From the IMG/VR virus record IMGVR_UViG_3300045921_000272, positions 1 to 40,447 of that record: a stretch of 40,447 nucleotides of DNA; one strand, 5' to 3'. Under the pieces are notes generated by a model. It worked only from the letters and a program-made list of their open reading frames with translations. It was not told where the DNA came from and did not search any database. Numbering within the stretch: the first letter of the stretch is position 1; every line of letters starts with the position of its first letter. The stretch comes from a virus. This document shows, in pieces, positions 1 through 9,573 of this stretch. Both the position numbers and the translations under genes were made by a program.

Positions 1-127
1 ACGACCCGGCAAACCAAAAAGCCTTTTATAACGTGTACGGTCCGGCTTGGGAAGCCGAAATGCGAAAGTATCAAAGCGATGCCGCCCGGAACTATTTGGC
101 GAAAACCGCTGAACTAGGAGATTTAAA
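1..127. repeat. Terminal direct repeat, left copy (circular assembly overlap)
   Basis: Bases 1-127 are identical to 40321-40447. The internal virion protein gene continues in the same frame across the join, so the contig is a closed circle of 40,320 bp. An overlap of exactly 127 bases equals a common maximum de Bruijn k-mer, so it is more likely an assembler artefact than a packaged terminal repeat. Confidence 0.95.
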
Positions 128-1046
128 CGTTTTAAACGAACGTATCGACAAGTTTTCAAACATCGTAGAAGGTACTGACGCAGAGGAATTTTATTCCCGA
201 CAACGGGCCATGGCTCAACAGGTAAAAGTAAAAGCGGAACAGGAACAGGAATTTCAAACTTCGGTTGAAGCCAACGAGATGTTAAGCGACATTCGGGATA
301 AAGCCAGTCGAGACGAATTAACGCAGACAGACGTTGATACGTTAACCGAATATGTCAAAACCAATAAAGGGGCCCCTGGAATGATTCGGGCGGCCAATTC
401 TGCTTTACAACAACAGAATTCCCGGTTATTACGTCAAGCGAAAACCGATGCCGAAAAGGTCGTTACCGAACAAGACAAAGAAGCAAAACGGCAAACGATG
501 TTGCAGGTACGCAAAGAACTGAACAGCGAATTCAATAACATTATCGGGAAAGACAAAGGCAAGGTCGGTCCTCGTAAAACCACGTTGGACGGCAAACCCG
601 TGACCCCCCGTATGTTGAGTGAATTGTACGCCAACATTGACCAAGCTGAAATTGATGGAAACATCTCTGCCGATTCGGCCAAAGCAATGCGAACCCAAGT
701 AGGATTGGCGATGCGAACCTTTAATAAAAAAGAACCGCAAGCCGCTTTGCACGCCCAAAACCTGATGCGCGATTCCGACCAGTTGATGAAGTGGGCCCGC
801 AAGGCAACTGAGAATCCCCAAGTGAATAAAGTCTTTGGTGTAAAGCTTAATAACGTTTATATGGATGAAGTTGCCCGGTTAGAGCGAAAAACCGGAAAAC
901 TCTCTACGGCACAACAACGACGGAATATTCTGGAAGCCCTTTGGCCGAAACTCTTAAAAGAAGCCCGGACCGAGTACGACGAACAACAACGCACCCGTAA
1001 ACAACGAGTTCAAGCGGAAACTGAAAAAAGACAAAAGGCGAAATAA
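1..1046 (+). CDS. Internal virion protein, C-terminal part (gene split by the contig ends)
   Basis: This is the 3' part of a gene that begins at 39723. Codons here fall on positions 3, 6, 9 and so on, the same frame as the start once the 127-base overlap is removed. The full protein is about 547 residues, mostly long charged helices rich in Lys, Glu, Gln and Ala. By position it corresponds to a T7 gp15-type internal core protein: it follows the gp13-like and gp14-like genes and precedes the giant internal protein. Proteins of this class are held in the capsid and ejected to help DNA cross the envelope. Sequence alone does not identify an enzymatic domain. The stop overlaps the next start by one base (TAATG), so the two are translationally coupled. 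An ATG at position 33 is only an artefact of the linear cut. Confidence 0.85.
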   Translation, partial: DPANQKAFYNVYGPAWEAEMRKYQSDAARNYLAKTAELGDLNVLNERIDKFSNIVEGTDAEEFYSRQRAMAQQVKVKAEQEQEFQTSVEANEMLSDIRDKASRDELTQTDVDTLTEYVKTNKGAPGMIRAANSALQQQNSRLLRQAKTDAEKVVTEQDKEAKRQTMLQVRKELNSEFNNIIGKDKGKVGPRKTTLDGKPVTPRMLSELYANIDQAEIDGNISADSAKAMRTQVGLAMRTFNKKEPQAALHAQNLMRDSDQLMKWARKATENPQVNKVFGVKLNNVYMDEVARLERKTGKLSTAQQRRNILEALWPKLLKEARTEYDEQQRTRKQRVQAETEKRQKAK

Positions 1047-4000
1047 TGGAACCACAAGGCTACCTGTCAGACGAAGAGTTGGAACAGATTGCAGGAGGGA
1101 AACCCGTCAAGGATACCCCTCCTGTCGGCTATGTTGAGCCTGACCTGGAAAACGATGATACTTTGGTTAAAGTCGCCAACGGAGAATATGAACCGTCGGG
1201 GCGATACAAAAACCCGTTAACCGCACCTTTTGAATTTATTCGAGATAACTATGAATTAGGAGACGCAACGGTTGTTCGTGGGGCTAAAGGCGTTGAGTTA
1301 ATGTGGCGTACCGATTTATCTGAAGACCAAGAGCGGGCAGAAGTCTCTGACCTGGAAACCCCTCATCTTCAATCCCTTCAAAAAGACGTAGACTTGATGA
1401 AGGAAAAACTCGGTGCGTGGAACTTTTGGCAGTTTGCCGGGGATGCCGGAAACCTTGCCCCATCTACCATCCACACCTTAAAAGGCAGTGGGGCCGGAGG
1501 GTTGACCGGCGGATTACTCGGAGGCACCCTTGGGGCGTTGACCACTAAAACTCCGGCCGGAACTTTACGTGGGGCTCAAATTGGGGCCCGTATCGGAAGT
1601 CCGATAGGCGGGTTTGCAGCCGGGGCGCAAATGAATATGGGGAATGTCTATCTTGACCTTCGGGAAAAAGGCATCTCCAAAGAAAACGCGACAAAGTTTG
1701 CCATCGGGTCTGGCGTCCTGATGGGAGCAATGGAGTACTTCGGGTTAAAACAAATGTCTGGGGTTGCCCGAAAAGCGTTTGCTAAACAACTTCAAACCCC
1801 GGCCGGAAAAAAAGCGGTTGAAGGAATGCTTCAAAAATTCCAGGAATCCGGTGTGTTCGGTCGAATTGTAGAAGGGGCCGGGTCGGAAACCGTTACGGAA
1901 GTTGGGCAGGAAATGACCCAATTAACCGCAGAAGCTTTATCGGTTTGGGCAGAAACCGGAGAAGAGGTTTGGAACAACCCTAAATTTTGGCAGGAAGCCC
2001 AACAACGGGTTTCCCAAACCGCCGTTCAAACGGCACGCGGGTCGTTGTTTATGGCCGGAGGCGGGGAAGTCGCCGGTACCACTGCCGGTAAAATCACCAA
2101 TACGGCTCAAAAGAGTTTCCAAAGTATCGTGATGGAAGCTCAAATTGCGGAAGCAAGAGCCAACGCTACGCTGTTTCAGCGGGGAGTAAACGCAGTTACC
2201 TCCGGTCAAGTGTCGATGTCCGATGTTTTTACTGCCTTGAAGAGTGCTTTTTCTGCCGAAGCTCAAGCTGCCAGAGACGAAGCATTGGGGGATATCGTCG
2301 ATGAAATGGACGAAGATGAAGCGTTGGACGTGTTGTACGAAGGACGAGACCCGTCTCAAGTGGTTACCGGAGAAGACGGGCGAACGCTCATCCAGACGGG
2401 CGTAGCCGTTTTGGAAGAGGCGACCGGCGAAGCAGAGGACGCCGGTCAATCCGTTGCCGATACCGACTCAACGGGTCAAGCCGGGCAAGAGGCAGCCGGG
2501 GTCGAAGGCGGCACGGAAACCGAGTTGGATGCTTCTACCGATTTAGGGTTAACCGATGAAGACATTGCCGCAGCCGAAGCGGCAGCCGAAGCCGATTTTC
2601 AAGTTGAAGTTTCCCGGGAGGAAACGATGGGGCCCGATAGTCCGGAAACTGAAGCAAATGCCGAACCATCGGCAGAACCGGTTGCAGTGACGGATACGCT
2701 GACTGATGAAGAGGCAACGCAATTGGAGTTTAACTTTGACGCTGATGAGGAAGCCGCCGCAACAGGGGGGCTTTCTCCGGTTGAAACTCAAGCCCGGATT
2801 AACCAGATTAATACGGACATTCAACGTTTAAGCGAAAAAGAACGCAAATTGGACAAAGACTTAAACACCAAAATGGAGCGTGGATTTAAGACTGATGCGA
2901 TGTTGGAGCGTATGGAAAAGTTGTTGCAACAGAAAGAAGCGCTTCAACTGGAAAAGGAATTGCTAGAAGCCGGATTGTTAAACCGGGAAGAGGTAGCCGC
3001 CCTTCGAGGTCAAGCCCGGATGTCAGTCTTGGCAAAATTGGTAGACCGAGTACAACGTTCTGCAAATTCAATGGCCCGTCAACGTCGGGCCTTCCAGAAA
3101 AAACTTGCTAAAGCAACCGGCACCGCCTATAAGCGGGGCCAATTTGCCGAACAGAAGACCGTCCGCAGCCTTCAAAATCAACTGATTCAAATCATTAACG
3201 CCGCAACCACCGACCGGAATTTCCGAACCCGGCTTAAAACAATGGTGAATAAAGTAGCAAACCTGAAACAGTTCAATACGGCCGCTAAAAAAATCCAGAA
3301 AGAACTGAGAAAACTTCAACAGAAAAAAGCCGATGCCGCTTATAAAGCTTCCCGCCAAAAGGTGTTGAACCAAATTGAACGGATGCTCAAAGACCGGGTA
3401 CGGTATCAAAACGGAAACCCGACCGTCCGGACGTTAGATGCCGATACCGTTGCACGGCTTAAACAGTTTCGGGATTTTCTGTCTAATCAAAAAACCGCTG
3501 AAACCGCGATTCAAGATTTTCTGAATGCCTTTGGTCCTCAACTGCAAAACCGTCAACTGCATTTGATTCCAACAGACGCCTTGGAAACCTTTCAAATTGC
3601 ACAAATGGCGTATGAACTGGATAAGAAAGACCTGATGTCGTTGAATGTGATTGCCGGAAATGTCGCTCAATGGTTGGATGACGGGCGTAATGAGATTCTG
3701 CAAAAACAGGCTGCCTTAAAACAGCAACGGCAAGATGAGCGGGCAATCGCTGATGCTAGTGTCGGAGTAGATGTGGAGGAAGTCCGAAAAGCGAAAGCTG
3801 AAAGTAAACAGAAAAAACGAGGGCTTCGTCAACTGAAAGCTTCCACCTTGATGTGGAATACGTTACTCGATTGGGTATCCCCGAAAGACCCGAACCACGC
3901 TATTACTGAATTATTGGATACGACCCAAGCCCGTGATAATTACCTTGCCGGTAAAGAACTTTCCACCTTGGCGTTTAAGGCCAAGCTCCAACAAGCGTTA

Positions 4001-6115
4001 ACGGCCATTGGGTCTAAAAAACGATTGGCCGATAAGATTTATGAGGATAGCCGTAAAACTGTAAAGTTTGACTACGTGGACCAAACCGGGAAACGTCAAT
4101 CCTTAGAACTCGACCGGGCGCAATTACTGGAAGCGTGGTTGAAAATCAAAGACGATTCTTTACACGCTTCAATGCGGGATACAAACACAGGAAACGCTTG
4201 GACATTAACCGGAGATGTCGCTCAAGGGGAGTCTTTCCAGGAAGCCGTAGAGGCGCTATTGTCTCCCGAAGACCTTGCCGTTGGGCAAGCGATTTTGGAT
4301 TTTTACCAAGACTACCACGCCCGGTTCAACAAACCTTACCGGGATAAGTATGGGGTAGACCTCCCGATGCGGGCAAACTATTCTCCTGTCAGCCGAAAAG
4401 GCTATCAGGTAGACCCTGGAAATTCTTTTGAATTTGGAAGCTTACTTCCCGGGGCAGCTATCAGCCGGACCAACACCCTACTTCGGGTAGAACTGCAAAA
4501 CCCGTATGCCGTATTAGAAAACCACGTTTCTCAGGTTGAGCGGTTTATCGCTTTTGACAGTTTGGTCGGGACAATGCGAAACGTTTTTGGCGATTCTAAT
4601 ATGCGGGAAACCCTTCGTCAACGCTACGGCAACGGAACTGTCCAAGTCATTGACGATTATATTCAACGGTTTGTCCAGAACCGAACCACCAATTGGGCGG
4701 ATTCTGATAGCCTGTTGACGGCGGCAATGAGTGACCTGTCTTTGTCGGCTTTGACCTTTAAATCGCTTCATCAGTTTTTGGTTCAAATGACTTCGCTGAC
4801 TGCGATGTGGGCTAACTACTCCCCGATGGAAGTAGTAAAAGGTATTGCGATGTATGCTAAAAATTTATCGCAAACCGAAGCGAAATTCCGCTCTTCTCAA
4901 ACCTTGGCGTACCGATTCAAGCAAGGGGCCTCGTATGAATTCAGTTTGGCTTTGCGTAAAAATGGAATCGGTTTAAACCTTATTTCCGCCCTTCTGGATA
5001 AGAACCCTCCGACCCTATCGCCCAAGTGGTACCAGATGGTGTCAAACGTCTTGTACGGGGCAATGAGACTAGGGGATGCGGGGGTGGTTCGAGCCGGGGG
5101 CGGACCGATATATTGGGCAGAAATTGCCAAAGGAAAAACTGAATCTCAAGCCTTGCTGCGGGTGTCTCAGTTAATGGAGCAAACCCAACAAGGGGATGAT
5201 GCTTCTCAAATGCCGTCTTTATATGCCAACAATCAATATGCGTATTTGTTTGGCGGGATGTTTGCGTTACAACCCTTACAGTTATTGGGGTTGGCTCAAA
5301 CAAAAATAAACGATTTTATCAACAACCCGACTCCGAAAGCCGCCATCAAATTGGGCGGACAGATTGCGGCCCTTTGGTTAATTCCGGGGTTTACGTATGG
5401 GTTGGTCCGGAATATGCCGCTCCTCATCGCCCCACCGGATGACGATGATGACGAGCTGTTGAAAGAAGCGGCAGTAGATATTGGGGTATCTACCTTAATG
5501 GGCCCAGGTAATGCGATGCCGTTAATCGGGGATATCGTAGAGCGTGCTTGGTGGGCATCGGCTTCTTTTGTAACCGGAGAAGATGCCCCGCGTTGGACCC
5601 AAAGCAGTCGTGATAATCCGATTGCCCAACTTTACACCGACCCGGAACGGGCTTTAAAAGCGTGGATGAAGTTGGCCCAAAAGGACGACAGCGAAATTAT
5701 CATTGATGAAGACACGGATAAGCAGGCAGAAGAGCAACAAAAAGCATTGGCTAAAACGATTCGGGCTGCCAGTCGTTGGGGTGGAGTCTCCAATGCCTTA
5801 TTAAATATGCCCGGCAGCGTCATTAATGCTGTAGAAAAAGGCGACTATGCGGCAGCCGTGATGGCGATTTTAGGAGCTTCTCCCGGTAAAATTTCCCGCA
5901 GACTTCAGACGACATCCGAAGAGTCGGACATCGTTACGGAAGATGAAGAGACGGGTTTTAATTGGTTTGGTGATACGGATGCAGAGATTGAAGCCTTGCT
6001 GAAAGAACAGTTTCCCGACCCGGTTCAGCCGGAACAGACAGAAAACGCTGACTTGGTATTTCCAGGTTTGGAATATAACGATACAATGGATGATGATATA
6101 GAAAAAACCCCATAG
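1046..6115 (+). CDS. Giant internal virion protein (T7 gp16-like by position)
   Basis: A 1,689-residue protein, the largest in the genome, and the last internal virion gene before the tail fibre. Residues about 145-200 form a Gly/Ala-rich, weakly hydrophobic stretch of the kind that can insert in membranes. Residues about 450-620 are very acidic and low in complexity. Residues about 590-780 and 860-960 look like long coiled coils (Lys/Gln/Arg-rich). The C-terminal third has mixed hydrophobic segments near residues 1405-1470. I see no N-terminal lysozyme or transglycosylase motif like that of T7 gp16, so peptidoglycan opening may rest with another protein. Function (DNA ejection conduit) is inferred from size, position and composition. 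The start is fixed by the TAATG overlap with the upstream gene. Confidence 0.8.
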   Translation: MEPQGYLSDEELEQIAGGKPVKDTPPVGYVEPDLENDDTLVKVANGEYEPSGRYKNPLTAPFEFIRDNYELGDATVVRGAKGVELMWRTDLSEDQERAEVSDLETPHLQSLQKDVDLMKEKLGAWNFWQFAGDAGNLAPSTIHTLKGSGAGGLTGGLLGGTLGALTTKTPAGTLRGAQIGARIGSPIGGFAAGAQMNMGNVYLDLREKGISKENATKFAIGSGVLMGAMEYFGLKQMSGVARKAFAKQLQTPAGKKAVEGMLQKFQESGVFGRIVEGAGSETVTEVGQEMTQLTAEALSVWAETGEEVWNNPKFWQEAQQRVSQTAVQTARGSLFMAGGGEVAGTTAGKITNTAQKSFQSIVMEAQIAEARANATLFQRGVNAVTSGQVSMSDVFTALKSAFSAEAQAARDEALGDIVDEMDEDEALDVLYEGRDPSQVVTGEDGRTLIQTGVAVLEEATGEAEDAGQSVADTDSTGQAGQEAAGVEGGTETELDASTDLGLTDEDIAAAEAAAEADFQVEVSREETMGPDSPETEANAEPSAEPVAVTDTLTDEEATQLEFNFDADEEAAATGGLSPVETQARINQINTDIQRLSEKERKLDKDLNTKMERGFKTDAMLERMEKLLQQKEALQLEKELLEAGLLNREEVAALRGQARMSVLAKLVDRVQRSANSMARQRRAFQKKLAKATGTAYKRGQFAEQKTVRSLQNQLIQIINAATTDRNFRTRLKTMVNKVANLKQFNTAAKKIQKELRKLQQKKADAAYKASRQKVLNQIERMLKDRVRYQNGNPTVRTLDADTVARLKQFRDFLSNQKTAETAIQDFLNAFGPQLQNRQLHLIPTDALETFQIAQMAYELDKKDLMSLNVIAGNVAQWLDDGRNEILQKQAALKQQRQDERAIADASVGVDVEEVRKAKAESKQKKRGLRQLKASTLMWNTLLDWVSPKDPNHAITELLDTTQARDNYLAGKELSTLAFKAKLQQALTAIGSKKRLADKIYEDSRKTVKFDYVDQTGKRQSLELDRAQLLEAWLKIKDDSLHASMRDTNTGNAWTLTGDVAQGESFQEAVEALLSPEDLAVGQAILDFYQDYHARFNKPYRDKYGVDLPMRANYSPVSRKGYQVDPGNSFEFGSLLPGAAISRTNTLLRVELQNPYAVLENHVSQVERFIAFDSLVGTMRNVFGDSNMRETLRQRYGNGTVQVIDDYIQRFVQNRTTNWADSDSLLTAAMSDLSLSALTFKSLHQFLVQMTSLTAMWANYSPMEVVKGIAMYAKNLSQTEAKFRSSQTLAYRFKQGASYEFSLALRKNGIGLNLISALLDKNPPTLSPKWYQMVSNVLYGAMRLGDAGVVRAGGGPIYWAEIAKGKTESQALLRVSQLMEQTQQGDDASQMPSLYANNQYAYLFGGMFALQPLQLLGLAQTKINDFINNPTPKAAIKLGGQIAALWLIPGFTYGLVRNMPLLIAPPDDDDDELLKEAAVDIGVSTLMGPGNAMPLIGDIVERAWWASASFVTGEDAPRWTQSSRDNPIAQLYTDPERALKAWMKLAQKDDSEIIIDEDTDKQAEEQQKALAKTIRAASRWGGVSNALLNMPGSVINAVEKGDYAAAVMAILGASPGKISRRLQTTSEESDIVTEDEETGFNWFGDTDAEIEALLKEQFPDPVQPEQTENADLVFPGLEYNDTMDDDIEKTP

Positions 6116-6161
6116 CGTGGACACTCCCTGAACCGGCAGCCAGGGGAAGAGGAGTGGCAGG

Positions 6162-7844
6162 GTGACCGTAACAGCAACAAGCGATAGACAGACTCATACC
6201 GGAGATGGCGTAACAACGACGCCCTTCGGTTTTAGCTTTAAGGTGTTTCAGACTACCGACATCGAGGTTTACATCGATGGTGTCTTGAAAACCATTACTA
6301 CCCATTACAGTGTAGCTTTAACCGACAGTGGTAATAGCGGCGGGGTCGTAACTTTCGTAACCGCTCCGGCCAACGGGGCGGTTATCCTGATTCGTCGAAA
6401 ACTGACTTTAACCCAAGGAACCGTACTCCCCATTGAAGGACCGTTCCCGGCAAAGTCGGTTGAAAAGATGAGCGACCGGGTAACGATGCTCGTTCAACAG
6501 GTGAACACCGAATTAGAACGAGCTTTACGTTTGGCGACCACCTACACCGGTTCTTTCACAATGACGTTGCCCACCACTTTAACGGCCCGGCGGGCAATTA
6601 TGATTAATACAGCCGGTACCGGTTTAGAACTTTCCACCTATGACCCGGATACCTTACAAGCCGCAGCCGCAGCCAGTGCATCCGCCGCAGCGGCCAGTGC
6701 CGCAGCCGCCGCTACCAGCGCAACCAACGCTGCAACCTCTGCGACCAATGCCGCTACCAGCGCAACCAACGCTTCTACATCAGCCACGTTGGCCCAAGAT
6801 TGGGCGACCAAAACCAATGGCTATGTAACTGGTACGGATAACTCTTCAAAATCTTGGGCCATCGGAGGCACCGGAAACGGACAACCGACTTCAGGCCCCG
6901 CCAAAGATTGGGCGACCAAAACATCAGGTAACGTTGATGGGTCTGAGTTTTCCGCCAAAGAATACGCTCAAGGCACCCAAGTCGCAACCGGCGGGTCTGC
7001 CAAAAATTGGGCCCAACAAACCGGAGCCGACGTTACCGGGGCGGCCGCCAATAGCCGTTCTGCCAAATCGTGGGCTCAAGATGCGTTGACCGGAGCCACA
7101 TTAGGCGGTTCTGCCAAGGATTGGGCCCAAACCGCCGAAGATACCTTGGTCAACGGGACTGAATATTCGGCTAAACATTACGCCGCAAAAGCCGCCGCAT
7201 CCGCCGCTTTTCTGAACACCAAAGGACAAATCCTCACCCACGATGGGACCCAAAACCAACGACTCAACGTCGGGGCAAACGGCAAAGTGTTGATGGCCGA
7301 TTCGGCCCAAACCAACGGCATTAAATGGGACCACCCGGTTCCCGTGGGGTCGGAGTTTGCATATGGCGGGTCGTCTGTCCCATCTCGGTATCTGTTGGCG
7401 TATGGACAAGCAATCTCCAGAACCACGTATTCAGAGTTGTTCGCCATCTACGGAACGACGTTTGGTTCCGGAGACGGGTCTACCACGTTCAATATGCCGG
7501 ATAACCGAGGCCGAACCAATATCGGGAAAGACAATATGGGGGGTTCGGCGGCAAGCCGAATCACATCGGCGTCCACCAACGGGGCCAACTCGACGACCTT
7601 GGGCGGGGTTGGCGGCGCACAAACCCACACCTTGTCCATTGCGGAATTGGCGTCTCACGACCACGGAGTTGGCGGGCGTTTCAGTAACAACTCCGGAACA
7701 ACCAGTACGGCCGGGCAGTCTACCGTAGGCTATGTCAACAACACATCGGGTAATACGACCTCCCTGAGTACCGGAAGTGACAACGCCCACTCCAATACGC
7801 AACCCTGGATTGCGAAAAACATATTAGTATACGCAGGAGTATAA
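6162..7844 (+). CDS. Tail fibre with collar-type tip domain
   Basis: A 560-residue receptor-binding fibre. Residues 1-150 resemble the T7 gp17 N-terminal domain that attaches fibres to the tail: VTATSDRQTHTGDGVTTTPF, then a beta-rich segment. Residues about 165-210 are an Ala/Ser/Thr coil with repeated SATNAAT heptads. Residues about 210-345 carry repeated units around DWATKT, SAKEYA, SAKNWAQ and SAKDWAQ. The C-terminal part (about 385-560) matches the phage tail collar fold: GSEFAYGG, RYLLAYGQAISR, then NMPDNRGR and a Gly/Asn/Thr-rich end with HDHGVGG. The start is GTG at 6162 behind AGAGGAG. The shaft repeats make length variation and host-range change plausible. Confidence 0.9.
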   Translation: MTVTATSDRQTHTGDGVTTTPFGFSFKVFQTTDIEVYIDGVLKTITTHYSVALTDSGNSGGVVTFVTAPANGAVILIRRKLTLTQGTVLPIEGPFPAKSVEKMSDRVTMLVQQVNTELERALRLATTYTGSFTMTLPTTLTARRAIMINTAGTGLELSTYDPDTLQAAAAASASAAAASAAAAATSATNAATSATNAATSATNASTSATLAQDWATKTNGYVTGTDNSSKSWAIGGTGNGQPTSGPAKDWATKTSGNVDGSEFSAKEYAQGTQVATGGSAKNWAQQTGADVTGAAANSRSAKSWAQDALTGATLGGSAKDWAQTAEDTLVNGTEYSAKHYAAKAAASAAFLNTKGQILTHDGTQNQRLNVGANGKVLMADSAQTNGIKWDHPVPVGSEFAYGGSSVPSRYLLAYGQAISRTTYSELFAIYGTTFGSGDGSTTFNMPDNRGRTNIGKDNMGGSAASRITSASTNGANSTTLGGVGGAQTHTLSIAELASHDHGVGGRFSNNSGTTSTAGQSTVGYVNNTSGNTTSLSTGSDNAHSNTQPWIAKNILVYAGV

Positions 7845-7847
7845 CGA

Positions 7848-8384
7848 ATGGCTTTGAAATGTAATTTCTCCAAAAACCCAATCGGAGTTCCCTTCCCGGA
7901 GTGCTACGCCGTTATCACCGAGTTGACGGCCAATAAGCTGATGGGGAACGCCCGGATGTTGATTGAGTTTTGGCCGACCAAAGCCGTTCGGGATAACGAT
8001 GTCCGGGAAAAAAGAATCGGCCTTCACCGGAAACAAGACGTGTTCAAAACGCTTATCGTAGAAACCGAAAGTCAACTCACCAACCTCAATGCGGCATACG
8101 GCCAACCCGATTCCGATAAAGACGCTATCGGTAAAGAGATTGAGCGGTTAGAAGCTTATCGGGTAGCCGTTTCCGAACAACTAAACACGTTGGTGAAAGA
8201 CGATGAAACCTTAACTGGGGACACGCCCTTTTTCCAAACCCTCTATGACATCCCGATGGACTTTGACACCATCGCCGAAAACCCGTTTGCCGCTGCCTAC
8301 AAGCTCTTAAAGACCAAAGAGATTATAGGCGTGGTAGACGGTAAAGAAGTCTACGTTAATTTCCAGGACGCCCAAGACGCATAG
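7848..8384 (+). CDS. Hypothetical protein after tail fibre (possible fibre partner)
   Basis: A 178-residue protein starting three bases after the fibre stop, behind AGGAG. It is mixed alpha/beta with a helical, charged middle (residues about 60-120) and no signal peptide or membrane segment. I do not recognise a family. Its place directly after the fibre and before another putative tip protein suggests a fibre chaperone or a second tip component. That is inference from position only. Confidence 0.7.
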   Translation: MALKCNFSKNPIGVPFPECYAVITELTANKLMGNARMLIEFWPTKAVRDNDVREKRIGLHRKQDVFKTLIVETESQLTNLNAAYGQPDSDKDAIGKEIERLEAYRVAVSEQLNTLVKDDETLTGDTPFFQTLYDIPMDFDTIAENPFAAAYKLLKTKEIIGVVDGKEVYVNFQDAQDA

Positions 8385-8394
8385 GAGACACGGT

Positions 8395-8844
8395 ATGCCT
8401 TTCGACCCGAACAACTGGGTATGTGGTGAACGCATCTTTGTTCCGGCCAAAAGCCCTCAACAAGAGTTGGGGATTTTCCTTAACAGTACTGACCCGTCTC
8501 ACCCCCAAGCCGGAACATGGCATACCAAAGACATTTCCGATAAAGTCCCCCCCAACACTAAAGCCGTATTCTTAAGCGGGTGTCTAATTATCACCCACGG
8601 GATGTATGCAGAAACGGCAGACCTCCGAATTGCCTTCCGTCGTCCCGGAGAAACGGCAGACCATTACTATAATTGGCAGTGCATCGAAGCACACGCAGGT
8701 GGCGGTCAACGCTCCACAATGGCCGTGTGGGTTCCGGTCCGTGACGGGAAAATTGAGTACAAGTGGTTGCGCACTAACAACGCGCCTTACCCCAATTATT
8801 CAGCTTACGGGGTGAATTTATCCATCAACGGCATTCTCGTATAG
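8395..8844 (+). CDS. Hypothetical protein, possible tail tip or receptor-binding domain
   Basis: A 149-residue protein with a clear AGGAGA ribosome site. It is rich in Trp, Tyr, Gly and short beta strands (for example NNWVCGERIFVP, TWHTKDIS, HYYNWQC, KYKWLRTNN-like segments), as in compact beta-sandwich binding domains. No catalytic motif is visible. It lies between the fibre genes and the lysis genes, so a small carbohydrate-binding or tip role is possible. The family is not recognised. Confidence 0.7.
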   Translation: MPFDPNNWVCGERIFVPAKSPQQELGIFLNSTDPSHPQAGTWHTKDISDKVPPNTKAVFLSGCLIITHGMYAETADLRIAFRRPGETADHYYNWQCIEAHAGGGQRSTMAVWVPVRDGKIEYKWLRTNNAPYPNYSAYGVNLSINGILV

Positions 8845-8854
8845 GAGGACTACC

Positions 8855-9097
8855 GTGGACCCGCAAACCCTTCAAGGCGTTCAAGCGTTAGCTACCTTAC
8901 TGAGTGGACCGACCGCCGGTTGGGTGGTCGCACACTTTTTATTAAAACGCCTTGATAAGAAGGACGGGGATTTGATGGCAAAACACGAAGCCCACATTGC
9001 CACGCTTACCGAGAACAACAAAAACTGCGATGAACGGTATAACCTGATTCTCCAACGAGTATTTCATCTGGAAGATAAGAAAGCAGACAAGTTGTGA
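8855..9097 (+). CDS. Small membrane protein, candidate holin
   Basis: An 80-residue protein from GTG at 8855, behind TAGGAGGA. Residues about 8-31 form one hydrophobic segment (VQALATLLSGPTAGWVVAHF). The rest is a charged, probably coiled-coil tail rich in Lys, Glu and Asp, ending EDKKADKL. One membrane segment followed by a charged tail, together with a GTGA overlap with the next gene (a cell-wall enzyme candidate), fits a holin. A spanin or signal-anchored accessory protein is also possible. Confidence 0.6.
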   Translation: MDPQTLQGVQALATLLSGPTAGWVVAHFLLKRLDKKDGDLMAKHEAHIATLTENNKNCDERYNLILQRVFHLEDKKADKL

Positions 9098-9573
9098 AAG
9101 ACGAATACGTTATATTCTTTGACCGCGACCTAGGGAATATCCACGGTCGCTTTACGCTTCAACGGGTATCTCCGGACGGAAAAGCCATCCCGGTATTCAA
9201 ACAACTCCCGGCCGCATCCGGTCAATACCCCTACACTGATGGTGGTAAAGAAGACTGGATAACCGGTAAAGGACCGATTCCCTTTGGACCCCATTGGCTC
9301 TCCACCAAAAAAGAACCGTTATGGATGGAGCCCAAAGGAACACCGTTCTATGTGATATCCAGTATTCCGGGTAAACGATTCATCACCGATGGTCGGGGTT
9401 TCTCCCGAGGCAATATCGGCTTACACCTGGAAAACCGCTCTCCCGGTTCTGCCGGTTGTATCGTGTTGTTGCACGATACACCACAACGTAGTGATACAGC
9501 GTGGAAGGTGTTTAAGTTTTTAGACAACCTGTATATGCAAGGAATCCACCATATTAAATTGGTCGTTCTGTAA
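9094..9573 (+). CDS. L,D-transpeptidase-like cell-wall enzyme, candidate endolysin
   Basis: A 159-residue protein from GTG at 9094, overlapping the upstream stop by four bases. Residues 108-126 (IGLHLENRSPGSAGCIVLL) carry the L,D-transpeptidase (YkuD-like) signature: His111, then Ser119-Ala-Gly-Cys122, the Cys being the predicted nucleophile. The region before it has the short beta strands and Gly/Pro turns of that fold. No signal peptide is seen, so it would need the neighbouring membrane protein to reach the wall. No other muramidase, amidase or peptidase candidate occurs in the genome, so this is the best endolysin candidate, although phage endolysins of this fold are unusual. It could instead modify peptidoglycan. 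The fold is fairly certain, the lytic role is inferred. Confidence 0.65.
   Translation: MKDEYVIFFDRDLGNIHGRFTLQRVSPDGKAIPVFKQLPAASGQYPYTDGGKEDWITGKGPIPFGPHWLSTKKEPLWMEPKGTPFYVISSIPGKRFITDGRGFSRGNIGLHLENRSPGSAGCIVLLHDTPQRSDTAWKVFKFLDNLYMQGIHHIKLVVL

Noticed and set aside
1937-2449. A 170-residue antisense frame in the giant virion protein gene
   Set aside because: A shadow of the opposite strand, as are the other antisense frames along 1-9.6 kb and 28-39.7 kb. No start signals.
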